Positions 55,479-64,000 of a stretch of 64,000 nt of DNA are shown here, piece by piece. The position numbers and the translations under genes were made by a program. The notes beneath the pieces were generated by a model that did not search any database, was not told the origin of the DNA, and was given only the letters and a program-made list of their open reading frames with translations. Numbering within the stretch: position 1 is the stretch's first letter; each line of letters begins with the position of its first letter. The DNA comes from Burkholderia sp. MS389 (GTDB lineage Bacteria; Pseudomonadota; Gammaproteobacteria; Burkholderiales; Burkholderiaceae), in NCBI RefSeq assembly GCF_016899425.1, contig NZ_CP045994.1, positions 124,001 through 188,000 on the forward strand. Direction: 5' to 3'.

Positions 55479-56138
55479 TCAGCGGGGCATGGACGAGCGG
55501 GTGACGATGCCAAATACAACGGACGACGCCACGCCTCGTCGCTCGGGGCTATCAGTGATCGTGTCGCCGTTATCGAGTTCGCTTCCAACGAATGCGAGCG
55601 GCGCGAAGTCGGGCCTGTCTGCCAAACCCAGACCGCTCGTCACGTGCGCGGTTGAACCGTCCGGATAGTGGATCAGGTCGCCCACCGTGGCAGGCTTTCC
55701 CAGGTGCGACGCTACTTCCCACGTGCCGGACGGCTCGCGCAATGCATCGCCGCGCGCTGTTGTCGCGCCACGTACCGCCAGTCTATAGGCAGGCGGTGCG
55801 GGTGGCGGCACATAGGTGGGATCGAACAGGCCCGCAATGCTTTGCCCCTCCCGCACGTGAATGCCCCATGAGGTGCGCGGCGTTTCGGTAATTCGGTCAC
55901 CGTTGCTCAACCGGCTGCCGACCAGCGCGAACGGCTTGCCTCCGCTATGGTTGTTTCCCGCGCCGTCGATAATCGCGGCCTCGCTGCCGTCGTCATAGGT
56001 CACTACGTCGCCGACGCAGGCGACTTCTAATCCTGCCAGGTTCAGGCCGCTGGTTGCGGTGGTGACGCGTCCACCGCGTTCCGTGAGTGCGCCAACGGTG
56101 GCGAAAAGATGGGTCGGTGCTTTGTGTTCGTTTTTCAT
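55479..56138 (-). CDS. Two-repeat PAAR-like protein
   Basis: A 219-residue protein with two related repeats (about 8-85 and 120-205). Each repeat has GD-V/L-x-x-YxDGS, an IxxGxG-type loop, PFA/LAFVGSxL-x-NGDxIT, and is joined by a proline-rich linker (DPTYVPPPAPPAY). The pattern is that of PAAR-like tip domains without the classical cysteines. It opens the five-gene operon, with a GGGAAGCC ribosome-binding site before the ATG. It would be a second tip or adaptor for the same effector. Confidence 0.68.
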   Translation of the reverse strand: MKNEHKAPTHLFATVGALTERGGRVTTATSGLNLAGLEVACVGDVVTYDDGSEAAIIDGAGNNHSGGKPFALVGSRLSNGDRITETPRTSWGIHVREGQSIAGLFDPTYVPPPAPPAYRLAVRGATTARGDALREPSGTWEVASHLGKPATVGDLIHYPDGSTAHVTSGLGLADRPDFAPLAFVGSELDNGDTITDSPERRGVASSVVFGIVTRSSMPR

Positions 56139-56310
56139 CCGGCTTCCCTGTCTCAGTAAATGGAATGGCTGCCTAGAGACGCTATTCCAGATAAGAAACG
56201 TCGATCAATCGGACGAATATGATTCAGCGCTGGTAACTTCTATTACTTGTTCCGTTCCGCCTGTTGCATTGACCGCGCGTGCGCGAATGCGCTAGCTCAA
56301 TCGCGGATAC

Positions 56311-57819
56311 TCAGTCCCTGCGCACGCGCAGCAGAAACTTCTGCAACTTGCCGGTCGGCGTGCGCGGCAGCGCCTGCACGAACGCGAACTCGCGCGGGAT
56401 CTTGTACGCGGCGAGCCGCTCGCCGCAGAACGCGCGCAGCGCGTCCGCATCGGCCGCCGCGTTCGCCCGCGTCACGACGTGCGCGACGACCGTCTCGCCC
56501 CAGTCCGGATGCGCGACGCCGACGACGGCCGCCTCGGCGATGTCCGGGTGCGCACCGAGCACGTCCTCCACCTCCTTCGAATAGACGTTCTCGCCGCCGG
56601 TGACGATCATGTCCTTCAGCCGGTCGACGATGAACAGATAGTCCTCCTGATCGATCCGTGCGAGGTCGCCGGTGCGATACCAGCCGCCCGGCGCGAACGC
56701 GGCACGCGTCGCGGCCGCGTCGTCGAGATAGCCGAGCATCATGCTGTCGGCCTTCAACCAGATCTCGCCGGTCTCGCCCGGCCGCGCATCGACACCGTCC
56801 ATCCGCACGACCCTCAGGTCGACGCCCGGGCCACCGTGGCGGCCGATCGAGCCGGCCTTCGCGATCTGCTCGTCCGGATACAGCGTCGTGCCGGCCGGCC
56901 CCGCTTCCGTCATTCCGTACACCTGAAAGAACGCGTGACTGCGATACGCACGGGCGAGCCGTTCGGCCTGCGCGGCGCCGATCGGGCCGCCGCCGTACAG
57001 CCACGCGCGCACGCTCGACAGATCGAACGCCGCGAAGCCGTCGACCGTGTCGAGCGGCAGCGTGTACGACACCGGCGCGCCGAAATACAGCGTCACGCGC
57101 TCGCGCTCGACGGTCTGCAGGAAGCGCAGCGGATGGTATTCGCGCAGCAGCACGACGGTGCCGCCCGCGACCAGCGTGCCGCCGAACCAGTTGTTCAGCG
57201 GCGACGAATGCCAGATCGGCATCGCCATCAGCGTGCGTTCGTTGCAGCCGATGCCGATGGCGAGCGCCGCTTGCATCGCGGCGAGCGTCACCGTGCGATG
57301 ACTGTGCACGCAACCCTTCGGGCGGCCGGTCGTGCCGGACGTGTAGAGGATCTGCGCGACGTCGTCGTCGGCCGGCTCGATGCCCGCGAGGCCGTCTATC
57401 GTCGCGCACATCGTGTCGAAGTTCGGCACGCCGTCGAGTTCGCCTTCGGTCACGAGCCGCCGCGCCGGATGCACGATGCGCTCGACCACCGGCGCGAGCG
57501 CGACGTCGAACAGCAGCACGGTGCTGCCGCTGTGTTCGAGCACGTAGTCGACTTCCGGCGCCTGCAGTTTGTGGTTGATCGGCACGAACGCCGCGCCGAG
57601 GCGCCATGCGCCGAACATCAGGTCGACGAAGGCCGGCGTGTTGAAGCACATCGCGGCGACGCGGTCGCCGGCCGCGACGCCGAGCGCGCTCAGCACGGCC
57701 GCCGCGCGGTGCGAACGCTCGCGTGCGGCCGCATACGTGATCGTCGCGGATTCGCTGACGAGGAACGGCTTGTCGGGCGTCGCACGGGCGGCGCGGTCGA
57801 GGGCGGCGACGAGGTTCAT
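56311..57819 (-). CDS. Acyl-CoA synthetase, AMP-binding family
   Basis: A 502-residue adenylate-forming enzyme. The P-loop-like YTSGTTGRPKG is at 159-169, followed by VYGMTEAGPAGTT, GWYRTGDLARID, DRLKDMIVTGGENVYSKEVEDVL and PRTPTGKLQK with the catalytic lysine. It would activate a carboxylic acid to its CoA thioester. The gene for an AidB-like acyl-CoA dehydrogenase lies 50 bases upstream on the same strand, so the two probably act in sequence on one acid. Substrate unknown. Confidence 0.9.
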   Translation of the reverse strand: MNLVAALDRAARATPDKPFLVSESATITYAAARERSHRAAAVLSALGVAAGDRVAAMCFNTPAFVDLMFGAWRLGAAFVPINHKLQAPEVDYVLEHSGSTVLLFDVALAPVVERIVHPARRLVTEGELDGVPNFDTMCATIDGLAGIEPADDDVAQILYTSGTTGRPKGCVHSHRTVTLAAMQAALAIGIGCNERTLMAMPIWHSSPLNNWFGGTLVAGGTVVLLREYHPLRFLQTVERERVTLYFGAPVSYTLPLDTVDGFAAFDLSSVRAWLYGGGPIGAAQAERLARAYRSHAFFQVYGMTEAGPAGTTLYPDEQIAKAGSIGRHGGPGVDLRVVRMDGVDARPGETGEIWLKADSMMLGYLDDAAATRAAFAPGGWYRTGDLARIDQEDYLFIVDRLKDMIVTGGENVYSKEVEDVLGAHPDIAEAAVVGVAHPDWGETVVAHVVTRANAAADADALRAFCGERLAAYKIPREFAFVQALPRTPTGKLQKFLLRVRRD

Positions 57820-57869
57820 CGGGGCTCCGGGCGGGCGAACGAACGCGAATTCGGTTGAGCGGGCCGGCG

Positions 57870-59522
57870 TCAGGCCGGGTACGCGCGCTGCAGCAGCGCG
57901 GCGACGTCGATCGCGCGCGGATCGAAGCCGCCCGCGATACGGCCCCAGTCGGGCGCGGCGAGCCGCGTCGCGACGAACGCGTCGGCGACGGCCGCCGGTG
58001 CATCGCGGCGCAGCAGGCACGCCTGCGCGACGAGCGCGAGCCGCTGCGCGAACACGCGGCCCGACGCTTCGAGCGTGTCGGCCGGGGCGGCGAGCATCGC
58101 GCGCAACGCGTCGAGCGCCGCGCGGATGCGCGGTTCGCCCGCGCCGAGGTCGGCGAGTTCGTCGAACAGCGCGGCGGCGGCATCGGGCTCGCGCGACACC
58201 GCGCGCAGCACGTCGAGGCACATCACGTTGCCCGAGCCTTCCCAGATCGAGTTGACGGGCGCCTCGCGGAACAGGCGCGCGATCGGGCCGTCGTCGACGT
58301 AGCCGTTGCCGCCGAACACTTCCATCACCTCGCCGGTCAGCTCGACCGCGCGCTTGCAGACCCAGAATTTCGCGGCGGGCGTGACGATCCGCTTCCACGC
58401 GCGTTCGCGGGGCGAGTCGTCGCGTTCGAACGCATCGGCGAGCCGCATCGCGAGCGACAGCGCCGCCTCGCTTTCGAGCGCGAGATCGGCGAGCACGGTG
58501 CGCATCAGCGGCTGCTCGGCGAGCGCGCGGCCGAACGCGTGACGCTGGCGCGTGTACGCGATCGCCTGCACGACGCCCTGGCGCAGCATCGCCGCGCTGC
58601 CGAGCACGCAGTTCAGCCGCGTGTAGGTGGCCATCTCGATGATGGTCGGAATGCCGCGGCCTTCATCGCCGAGCATGATCCCCCACGCATCGTTCAGCTC
58701 GATTTCGCTGCTCGCGTTGCTGCGGTTGCCGACCTTGTTCTTCAGCCGCTGGATCTCGACCGCGTTTTTCGTGCCGTCCGGCCGCCAGCGCGGCACGTAG
58801 AAGCACGACGGGCCGCCGGCTTCGGTGCGCGCGACGACGAGGTGCGCGTCGCACATCGGCGCGGAAAAGAACCACTTGTGGCCGCGCAGCCGGTATTCGC
58901 CGCCGCGGCCGCCCGCGCCGACCGGCGTGGCGAGCGTCGTGTTTGCGCGCACGTCGGAGCCGCCCTGTTTCTCGGTCATGCCCATGCCGAACCAGATCGC
59001 GCGCTTGTCGGCGACCGGCACGTCGCGCGCATCGTAGTCGTCGCTGTAGAGCTTGTCGCGCAGCAGGTCCCACAGCGCCGGCTCTTTCTGCAGCACGGGA
59101 ATCGCGGCTTGCGTCATCGTCGCCGGGCACAGCGTGCCGGCCTCGATCTGGCCGTGCAGGTAGAAGCCGGCGGCCGTCGCGGCCCAGCGGCCGCGGCGCG
59201 ACTCGCGGAACGCGAGCGACACGAAGCCTTCGTGACGATACTGGCCGAGCAGCGCGTGCCAGGCGGGATGGAAGTCGACGCGGTCGATGCGCCGGCCGCG
59301 CCGGTCGAACGCGTTCAGTTCGGGCGTGTGGCGGTTCGCTTCGTCGGCGAGTTGCGCGGTGTCGGCGCTGCCGAGCCGCGCGCCGTATGCGTCGAGCTGC
59401 GGTACGGCCCAGTCGGCGCCGGCCCGGACGAGCGCGTCGCGCAGCGCGAGATCCGTCGCGAAGAGGTTATAGTCGACGAGTTCGTCGAACTGGTTCGTGA
59501 CGGCGTGGGTCGAGTCGGTCAT
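57870..59522 (-). CDS. AidB-like acyl-CoA dehydrogenase
   Basis: A 550-residue FAD flavoprotein of the acyl-CoA dehydrogenase superfamily, of the long AidB type with an N-terminal extension and a C-terminal domain beyond the usual fold. GMGMTEKQGGSDVRANTT, YRLRGHKWFFSAPMCDAHLV, GNRSNASSEIELNDAWGIMLGDEGRGI and EVFGGNGYVDDGPIARLFREAPVNSIWEGSGNVMCLDVLR match AidB. E. coli AidB is linked to protection from alkylating agents and binds DNA; many relatives are simply metabolic. Position beside an acyl-CoA synthetase gene supports metabolism. A TetR gene is divergent. Confidence 0.9.
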   Translation of the reverse strand: MTDSTHAVTNQFDELVDYNLFATDLALRDALVRAGADWAVPQLDAYGARLGSADTAQLADEANRHTPELNAFDRRGRRIDRVDFHPAWHALLGQYRHEGFVSLAFRESRRGRWAATAAGFYLHGQIEAGTLCPATMTQAAIPVLQKEPALWDLLRDKLYSDDYDARDVPVADKRAIWFGMGMTEKQGGSDVRANTTLATPVGAGGRGGEYRLRGHKWFFSAPMCDAHLVVARTEAGGPSCFYVPRWRPDGTKNAVEIQRLKNKVGNRSNASSEIELNDAWGIMLGDEGRGIPTIIEMATYTRLNCVLGSAAMLRQGVVQAIAYTRQRHAFGRALAEQPLMRTVLADLALESEAALSLAMRLADAFERDDSPRERAWKRIVTPAAKFWVCKRAVELTGEVMEVFGGNGYVDDGPIARLFREAPVNSIWEGSGNVMCLDVLRAVSREPDAAAALFDELADLGAGEPRIRAALDALRAMLAAPADTLEASGRVFAQRLALVAQACLLRRDAPAAVADAFVATRLAAPDWGRIAGGFDPRAIDVAALLQRAYPA

Positions 59523-59642
59523 CGCGGTCGTCTCCGGTCTTATGCTTCACGGTCAGCCGGCGTCGTGCCGCGCGCAACGCGCTTCGGCGCGGGTTCCGGC
59601 TGCCGGTAAAACGTATTCCCTGCTGAATTCAGAGTAGCAAAT

Positions 59643-60311
59643 ATGCCGCCGCGACATGTTCAGGTTCCGGCGCCGCCCGGCTCGCCGACGGCGCAACCCG
59701 CGCCCGCGTTGCGTCGCCGGCCGCGCCAGTCGCGCGCGCAGGCGAGCTCCGACGCGCTGCAACAGGCGTTCGTTCAGCTTTTGCTCGAACGCGGCTACGC
59801 GAAGGCGACGATCCGCGAGATCGCGGCCGTCGCGGGTGTCAGCATCGGCACCTTCTACGAATATTTCGGCGACAAGCAGAGCCTCGCGGCGCTCTGTATT
59901 CATCGCCGCGTGCTGGCGCTGGCCGACCGGCTGCGCGACGCGGTGCAGCGGCTGCGCGGTGCGCCGCGGGCCGAGCTCGCCGTCGCGCTGGTCGATCTCC
60001 AGGTCGATACGATCGCCGCCGACGCGGCGCTGTGGGGCGCGCTGTTCGCGCTGGAGCGGCAGGTGTCGCCGCTGACCGCCTATCGCCGGCATTACGACGC
60101 CTATGTCGCGCTGTGGCGCGACGCGCTGGCCCACGCGGCCGATCCGCCGCCCGCCGCGCGGCTCGACGGGCTCGCGCGGATGGCCCATACGATCTGCTAC
60201 GGCGGCCTGTCGCAGGCGCTGCTGACGCTCGGGCCCGCGCTCGATTTCGCCGCGCAGCGCCGCGAACTGCGAGCCGTGCTGCTCGCGTATCTCGCGGCCG
60301 CGGACGCGTAG
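59643..60311 (+). CDS. TetR-family transcriptional regulator
   Basis: A 222-residue TetR regulator. A proline/arginine-rich N-terminal stretch of about 35 residues precedes the helix-turn-helix (ATIREIAAVAGVSIGTFYEYFGDKQSLAAL). The rest is an all-helical ligand domain. It is divergent from the aidB-like gene with a 120-base spacer that includes TGCTGAATTCAGAGTAGCA, an imperfect palindrome that could be its operator. It probably represses the acyl-CoA dehydrogenase/synthetase pair; an acyl-CoA ligand is likely by analogy. Confidence 0.9.
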   Translation: MPPRHVQVPAPPGSPTAQPAPALRRRPRQSRAQASSDALQQAFVQLLLERGYAKATIREIAAVAGVSIGTFYEYFGDKQSLAALCIHRRVLALADRLRDAVQRLRGAPRAELAVALVDLQVDTIAADAALWGALFALERQVSPLTAYRRHYDAYVALWRDALAHAADPPPAARLDGLARMAHTICYGGLSQALLTLGPALDFAAQRRELRAVLLAYLAAADA

Positions 60312-60517
60312 CCTTCCCGGGGGAAATGCCTGATTCGCATATCAGGCGCGCAGACCCGCCTTGCCGCCAAGCTCTTCTCCCGGCGAACCATGAGAAAAAT
60401 GCATGGCCTCCATGACGAACTTTCGATTGTCCGCCGATATTGGTTCGGGCTAAATCATGCGGCAGATGCAGGTCGCGCACGGCGCGGCCCGCCCGAAGGA
60501 CATCAGGAGGAGGAGTC

Positions 60518-61672
60518 ATGCGAAGCGCCACCGCGCCCCGTTCGAAACTGCCCGACGTCGGGACGACGATCTTCACGGTGATCGGCCAACTGGCTGCTCA
60601 ACACGACGCATTGAACCTGTCGCAGGGCGCGCCGAATTTCGCGCCCGATCCGGCGCTCGTCGAAGGCGTCGCGCGCGCGATGCGCGACGGTCACAACCAG
60701 TATGCGCCGATGGCCGGCGTGATCGCGCTGCGCGAGCGGCTCGCCGAGAAGACCGAGGCGCTGTACGGCGCGCGCTACGATCCGGCGACCGAGATCACGG
60801 TGATCGCGAGCGCGAGCGAGGGGCTGTACGCGGCGATCAGCGCGCTCGTGCATCCGGGCGACGAGGTGATCTATTTCGAGCCGTCGTTCGACAGCTATGC
60901 GCCGATCGTGCGGCTGCAAGGCGCGACGCCGGTCGCGATCAAGCTGTCGCCCGAGCATTTCCGCGTGAACTGGGACGAGGTGGCCGCGGCCATCACGCCG
61001 CGCACGCGGATGATCATCGTCAACACGCCGCACAACCCGACCGCGACGGTGTTCTCCGCCGACGATCTCGAGCGGCTCGCGCAGCTCACGCGCGACACGG
61101 GGATCGTGGTGCTGTCCGACGAAGTCTACGAGCACGTCGTGTTCGACGGCGCGCAGCACCAGAGCGTCGCGCGCCACCGCGAGCTGGCCGAGCGCAGCGT
61201 GATCGTGTCGTCGTTCGGCAAGTCGTTCCACGTGACCGGCTGGCGGGTCGGCCATTGCCTCGCGCCGGCCGAACTGATGGACGAGATCCGCAAGGTGCAC
61301 CAGTTCATGGTGTTCTCGGCCGATACGCCGATGCAGGTCGCGTTCGCGGAGATCCTCGCGCGGCCGGACAGCTATCTCGGCCTCTCGGCGTTCTACCAGG
61401 CCAAGCGCGACCTGCTCGCGCGCGAGCTGGCCGATTCGCGTTTCGAGCTGCTGCCGAGCGAAGGCTCGTTCTTCATGCTCGCGCGCTTTCGCCACTTCTC
61501 GGATGAAAGCGACAGCGATTTCGTGCTGCGCCTGATCCGCGACGCGCGCGTCGCGACGATTCCGCTGTCGGCGTTCTATACCGACGGCACCGACGCCGGC
61601 GTGATCCGGCTCAGTTTTTCGAAGGACGACGCGACGCTCGTCGAAGGCGCGCGGCGGCTGCGTTCGCTGTAG
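60518..61672 (+). CDS. PLP-dependent aminotransferase, methionine aminotransferase-like (YbdL type)
   Basis: A 384-residue class I/II fold-type I aminotransferase. The PLP lysine is Lys235 in SSFGKSFHVTGWRVG; Asn173-Pro174 (NTPHNPT), Asp201 and Tyr204 (LSDEVYEH) complete the cofactor site. YbdL-like enzymes use methionine and aromatic amino acids with keto acids. The ATG at 60518 follows AGGAGGAGGAGT, a very strong ribosome-binding site. The binding-protein gene 49 bases downstream may be in the same operon. Confidence 0.9.
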   Translation: MRSATAPRSKLPDVGTTIFTVIGQLAAQHDALNLSQGAPNFAPDPALVEGVARAMRDGHNQYAPMAGVIALRERLAEKTEALYGARYDPATEITVIASASEGLYAAISALVHPGDEVIYFEPSFDSYAPIVRLQGATPVAIKLSPEHFRVNWDEVAAAITPRTRMIIVNTPHNPTATVFSADDLERLAQLTRDTGIVVLSDEVYEHVVFDGAQHQSVARHRELAERSVIVSSFGKSFHVTGWRVGHCLAPAELMDEIRKVHQFMVFSADTPMQVAFAEILARPDSYLGLSAFYQAKRDLLARELADSRFELLPSEGSFFMLARFRHFSDESDSDFVLRLIRDARVATIPLSAFYTDGTDAGVIRLSFSKDDATLVEGARRLRSL

Positions 61673-61721
61673 GACAACCGGCGGCGGAGACGTCGCATCG
61701 ACCGGACACTTGGAGATCACG

Positions 61722-62510
61722 ATGAAGCACACGGCAACCCTGAAACTCGCATTCGCACTCGCGTGCGCCATCGGCTCCGGCACGGCGCTCGCCGATGCGC
61801 CGACGCTGCGCTTCGGCCTCGAAGCGCAATACCCGCCGTTCGAATCGAAGGCGCCGAACGGCGACCTGCAGGGCTTCGACATCGACGTCGGCAATGCCGT
61901 CTGCCAGACGGCGAAGCTGTCGTGCAAATGGGTCGAGACCTCGTTCGACGGGCTGATTCCGGCGCTGAAGGGCCGCAAGTTCGACGCGATCAACTCGGCG
62001 ATGAACGCGACCGAGCAGCGGCGCCAGGCGATCGACTTCACGACGATCATCTATCGCGTGCCGACCCAGCTGATCGCGCGCACCGGCAGCGGGCTGCTGC
62101 CGACGCCCGAATCGCTGAAGGGCAAGCGCGTGGGCGTGCTGCAGGCGTCGATCCAGGAAACCTTCGCGAAGGCGCACTGGGAGCCGGCCGGCGTCGCGGT
62201 CGTCGCGTACCAGGACCAGAACCAGGCGTATGCGGATCTGGTCGCCGGCCGCCTCGACGCGACGCTCGTGCTCGCGCCGTCCGGCCAGCGCGGTTTCCTG
62301 TCGCGCCCGGACGGCAAGGGCTTCTCGTTCGTCGGGCAGCCGGTGCACGACGACAAGATTCTCGGCAGCGGCATCGCGTTCGGCCTGCGCAAGGGCGACG
62401 ACGCGCTGAAGGCGAAGCTCGACGCGGCGATCGACAAGCTGAAGGCGGACGGCACGGTGAAGTCGCTCGGCCTGAAGTATTTCGGCGATATCGACATCTC
62501 GACGAAGTAA
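61722..62510 (+). CDS. Polar amino-acid ABC transporter binding protein (family 3)
   Basis: A 262-residue family 3 periplasmic binding protein. The signal peptide ends GTALA, then TLRFGLEAQYPPFESKAPNGDLQGFDIDVGNAVCQTAKLSCKWVE, the typical lysine/arginine/ornithine- or histidine-binding start. Two cysteines in this segment may form a disulfide. No permease gene follows; the next gene is an oxidoreductase 15 bases away. TTGGAGATCACG precedes the ATG. Confidence 0.88.
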   Translation: MKHTATLKLAFALACAIGSGTALADAPTLRFGLEAQYPPFESKAPNGDLQGFDIDVGNAVCQTAKLSCKWVETSFDGLIPALKGRKFDAINSAMNATEQRRQAIDFTTIIYRVPTQLIARTGSGLLPTPESLKGKRVGVLQASIQETFAKAHWEPAGVAVVAYQDQNQAYADLVAGRLDATLVLAPSGQRGFLSRPDGKGFSFVGQPVHDDKILGSGIAFGLRKGDDALKAKLDAAIDKLKADGTVKSLGLKYFGDIDISTK

Positions 62511-62525
62511 GCGGGGGCGCGCGCG

Positions 62526-63962
62526 ATGCCGACTCCGAACCCGAGCGCCGCGGGCAGCGAACCGGGCGGCACGCCGCTGCCGCTGCCGGACGATGCCGTC
62601 GCTGCCGTGCTCGCCGACGAACTGGGCGATGCGCTCGTCACGCGTGCGGCCGACATCGAGCCGCGTTACTTCACCGCGTACAACGAGCCGGCCGGCGTGC
62701 GGCCGCGCGCGCTGGTGCGCCCGCGTAGCGTCGACGACGTGTCGAGGACGCTCGCGTTATGCACGCGGCTCGGCCAGCCGGTCGTGCCGCAAGGCGGGCT
62801 GACGGGGCTCGCGCGCGGCGCGGTCGCGCTGGGCGGCGAGGTCGTGCTGTCGATGGAGCGCTTCGCGGGCATCGACGCGCTCGACGCGGCGGCCAGCACG
62901 ATCACCGTGCGCGCGGGCACGCCGCTGCAGACGGTGCAGGACGCCGCGCACGCGGCGGGCTTCACGTTCGGCGTCGATCTCGGCGCGCGCGGCTCGTGCC
63001 AGATCGGCGGCATGCTCGCGACCAATGCGGGCGGCACGCGCGCGATCCGCTACGGGATGATGCGCGAGCAGGTGCTCGGGCTCGAGGCGGTGCTCGCGGA
63101 TGGCACGGTCGTGTCGTCGATGAACCGGATGCTGAAGAACAACGCGGGCTACGACCTGAAGCAGCTCTTCATCGGCAGCGAAGGGACGCTCGGCGTCGTC
63201 ACGCGCGCGGTGCTGCGGCTGCATCCGTTGCTGGCGGCGCCGGCCACGGCGCTCTGCCGCGTGCGCGACTACGAGGCGGTGGTCGCGCTGTGGAACCGCG
63301 TGCGCACGCTGCCGGAAGTCGTCAGTTTCGAGGCGATGTGGCCGGCGTTCTACGACTACGTCGCGCGCCATACGCCCGGTGTGTCGGCGCCATTCGTCGG
63401 CGACGGCGGTTTCGTGGTGTTGATCGAATGCGCGACGAGCGCGCCGGGCGGCGATGCGCACCATGCGCTCGAAACGGGGCTGGCTGCGGGGCTCGATGCA
63501 GGGCTCATCGACGATGCGGTGCTCGCGACTTCCGAGCGGCAGGCGCGCGACCTGTGGACGCTGCGCGAAGGGCTTGCGATCGATGCGCTGCCCCATCTCG
63601 TCAACTTCGACGTGAGTCTGCCGACGGGCGAACTCGGCGCGTTCGCCGAACGCTGCGGGGCGGCGTTGCGGGCGCGCTGGCCGGCGCTCACGTGCCTGTT
63701 CTTCGGCCATGTCGGCGACGGCAACGTGCATATCGGCGTGTCGCTGGCCGAGATGACCGACACGGATGCCGATGCGCTCGATTGCTGCGTGTATGCGGTG
63801 GTGCGCGACATGGGCGGCTCGGTGTCGGCCGAGCACGGGATTGGCGTGCTCAAACGTCCTTATCTGGCGCACACACGCAGCGACGCGGAAATCGGATTGA
63901 TGCGACGCCTGAAGGCCGCGCTGGACCCGCTTGGGATCCTGAATCCCGGCAAGGTGCTTTGA
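62526..63962 (+). CDS. FAD-linked oxidoreductase (D-lactate / D-2-hydroxyacid dehydrogenase type)
   Basis: A 478-residue flavoprotein of the GlcD/Dld type. The PCMH FAD-binding domain has VVPQGGLTGLARGAV and GARGSCQIGGMLATNAGGTRAIRYG; the C-terminal FAD-oxidase domain ends with GHVGDGNVHIGV and SVSAEHGIGVLKRPYL, the metal-binding and catalytic segments. It oxidises a D-2-hydroxy acid to the keto acid and passes electrons to a carrier. Together with the aminotransferase upstream it could supply or use a keto acid. Exact substrate unknown. A short end of 38 bases to the window edge holds nothing recognisable. Confidence 0.9.
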   Translation: MPTPNPSAAGSEPGGTPLPLPDDAVAAVLADELGDALVTRAADIEPRYFTAYNEPAGVRPRALVRPRSVDDVSRTLALCTRLGQPVVPQGGLTGLARGAVALGGEVVLSMERFAGIDALDAAASTITVRAGTPLQTVQDAAHAAGFTFGVDLGARGSCQIGGMLATNAGGTRAIRYGMMREQVLGLEAVLADGTVVSSMNRMLKNNAGYDLKQLFIGSEGTLGVVTRAVLRLHPLLAAPATALCRVRDYEAVVALWNRVRTLPEVVSFEAMWPAFYDYVARHTPGVSAPFVGDGGFVVLIECATSAPGGDAHHALETGLAAGLDAGLIDDAVLATSERQARDLWTLREGLAIDALPHLVNFDVSLPTGELGAFAERCGAALRARWPALTCLFFGHVGDGNVHIGVSLAEMTDTDADALDCCVYAVVRDMGGSVSAEHGIGVLKRPYLAHTRSDAEIGLMRRLKAALDPLGILNPGKVL

Positions 63963-64000
63963 CGCTGCCGACGCCCGTTCCTCACGGAAAACGGCCGGCG

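Overview
The window is high-GC, tightly packed bacterial DNA whose gene content and order fit chromosome 1 of a Burkholderia, probably of the B. cepacia complex. The markers are mnmG-rsmG-parA-parB followed by atpIBEFHAGDC, hemE and priA, a trifunctional PutA, several branched-chain amino-acid ABC clusters, and two centromere-like parS sites. The parS sites and scattered DnaA boxes suggest the region lies on the origin side of the chromosome. dnaA itself is not in the window and I identify no oriC.

Layout. 1-9.1 kb: a cut CPA2 antiporter, a GCS2-type ligase, a MarR regulator with a Cys-rich tail, a class I amidotransferase, an Old Yellow Enzyme, a SET-domain protein with a lysine-rich tail, and a TctD/TctE-like two-component pair. 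9.1-14.7 kb: phenylalanine hydroxylation (phhA, phhB) with a divergent Lrp-type regulator, a CYTH protein, a LysR regulator and a GMC oxidoreductase. 15-25.9 kb: two complete branched-chain-type ABC importers, the first in the order ATPase-ATPase-binding protein-permease-permease, the second with a permease-ATPase fusion. 25.9-40 kb: parS, mnmG-rsmG, parAB, an anion-permease-like protein and the whole F1Fo ATP synthase operon. 40-53 kb: an acyl-CoA synthetase, a PheC-like periplasmic protein, hemE, priA, putA with its probable operators, and an orphan branched-chain-type binding protein. 53.3-56.1 kb: a base-poor-in-GC, leftward five-gene accessory operon. 56.3-64 kb: acyl-CoA synthetase plus AidB-like acyl-CoA dehydrogenase with a divergent TetR regulator, then an aminotransferase, a polar amino-acid binding protein and an FAD-linked hydroxyacid dehydrogenase.

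The most interesting part is the 53.3-56.1 kb operon: a two-repeat PAAR-like protein, a PAAR protein with a short C-terminal extension, a putative aspzincin (M35-like) metallopeptidase with an HExxH motif, and two related secreted cysteine-containing proteins. It reads as an orphan type VI secretion effector/immunity module with a zinc-protease toxin and duplicated periplasmic immunity proteins. This is inferred from domains and order.

Other points: a parS embedded in what is also an intrinsic terminator, a second parS inside mnmG, a LivF-type ATPase with Arg in place of the Walker A lysine, structured spacers in the atp operon and after both ABC binding-protein genes, two candidate noncoding RNAs, and GTTGCA elements overlapping the putA promoter. 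No tRNA, rRNA, CRISPR array or insertion sequence was recognised.
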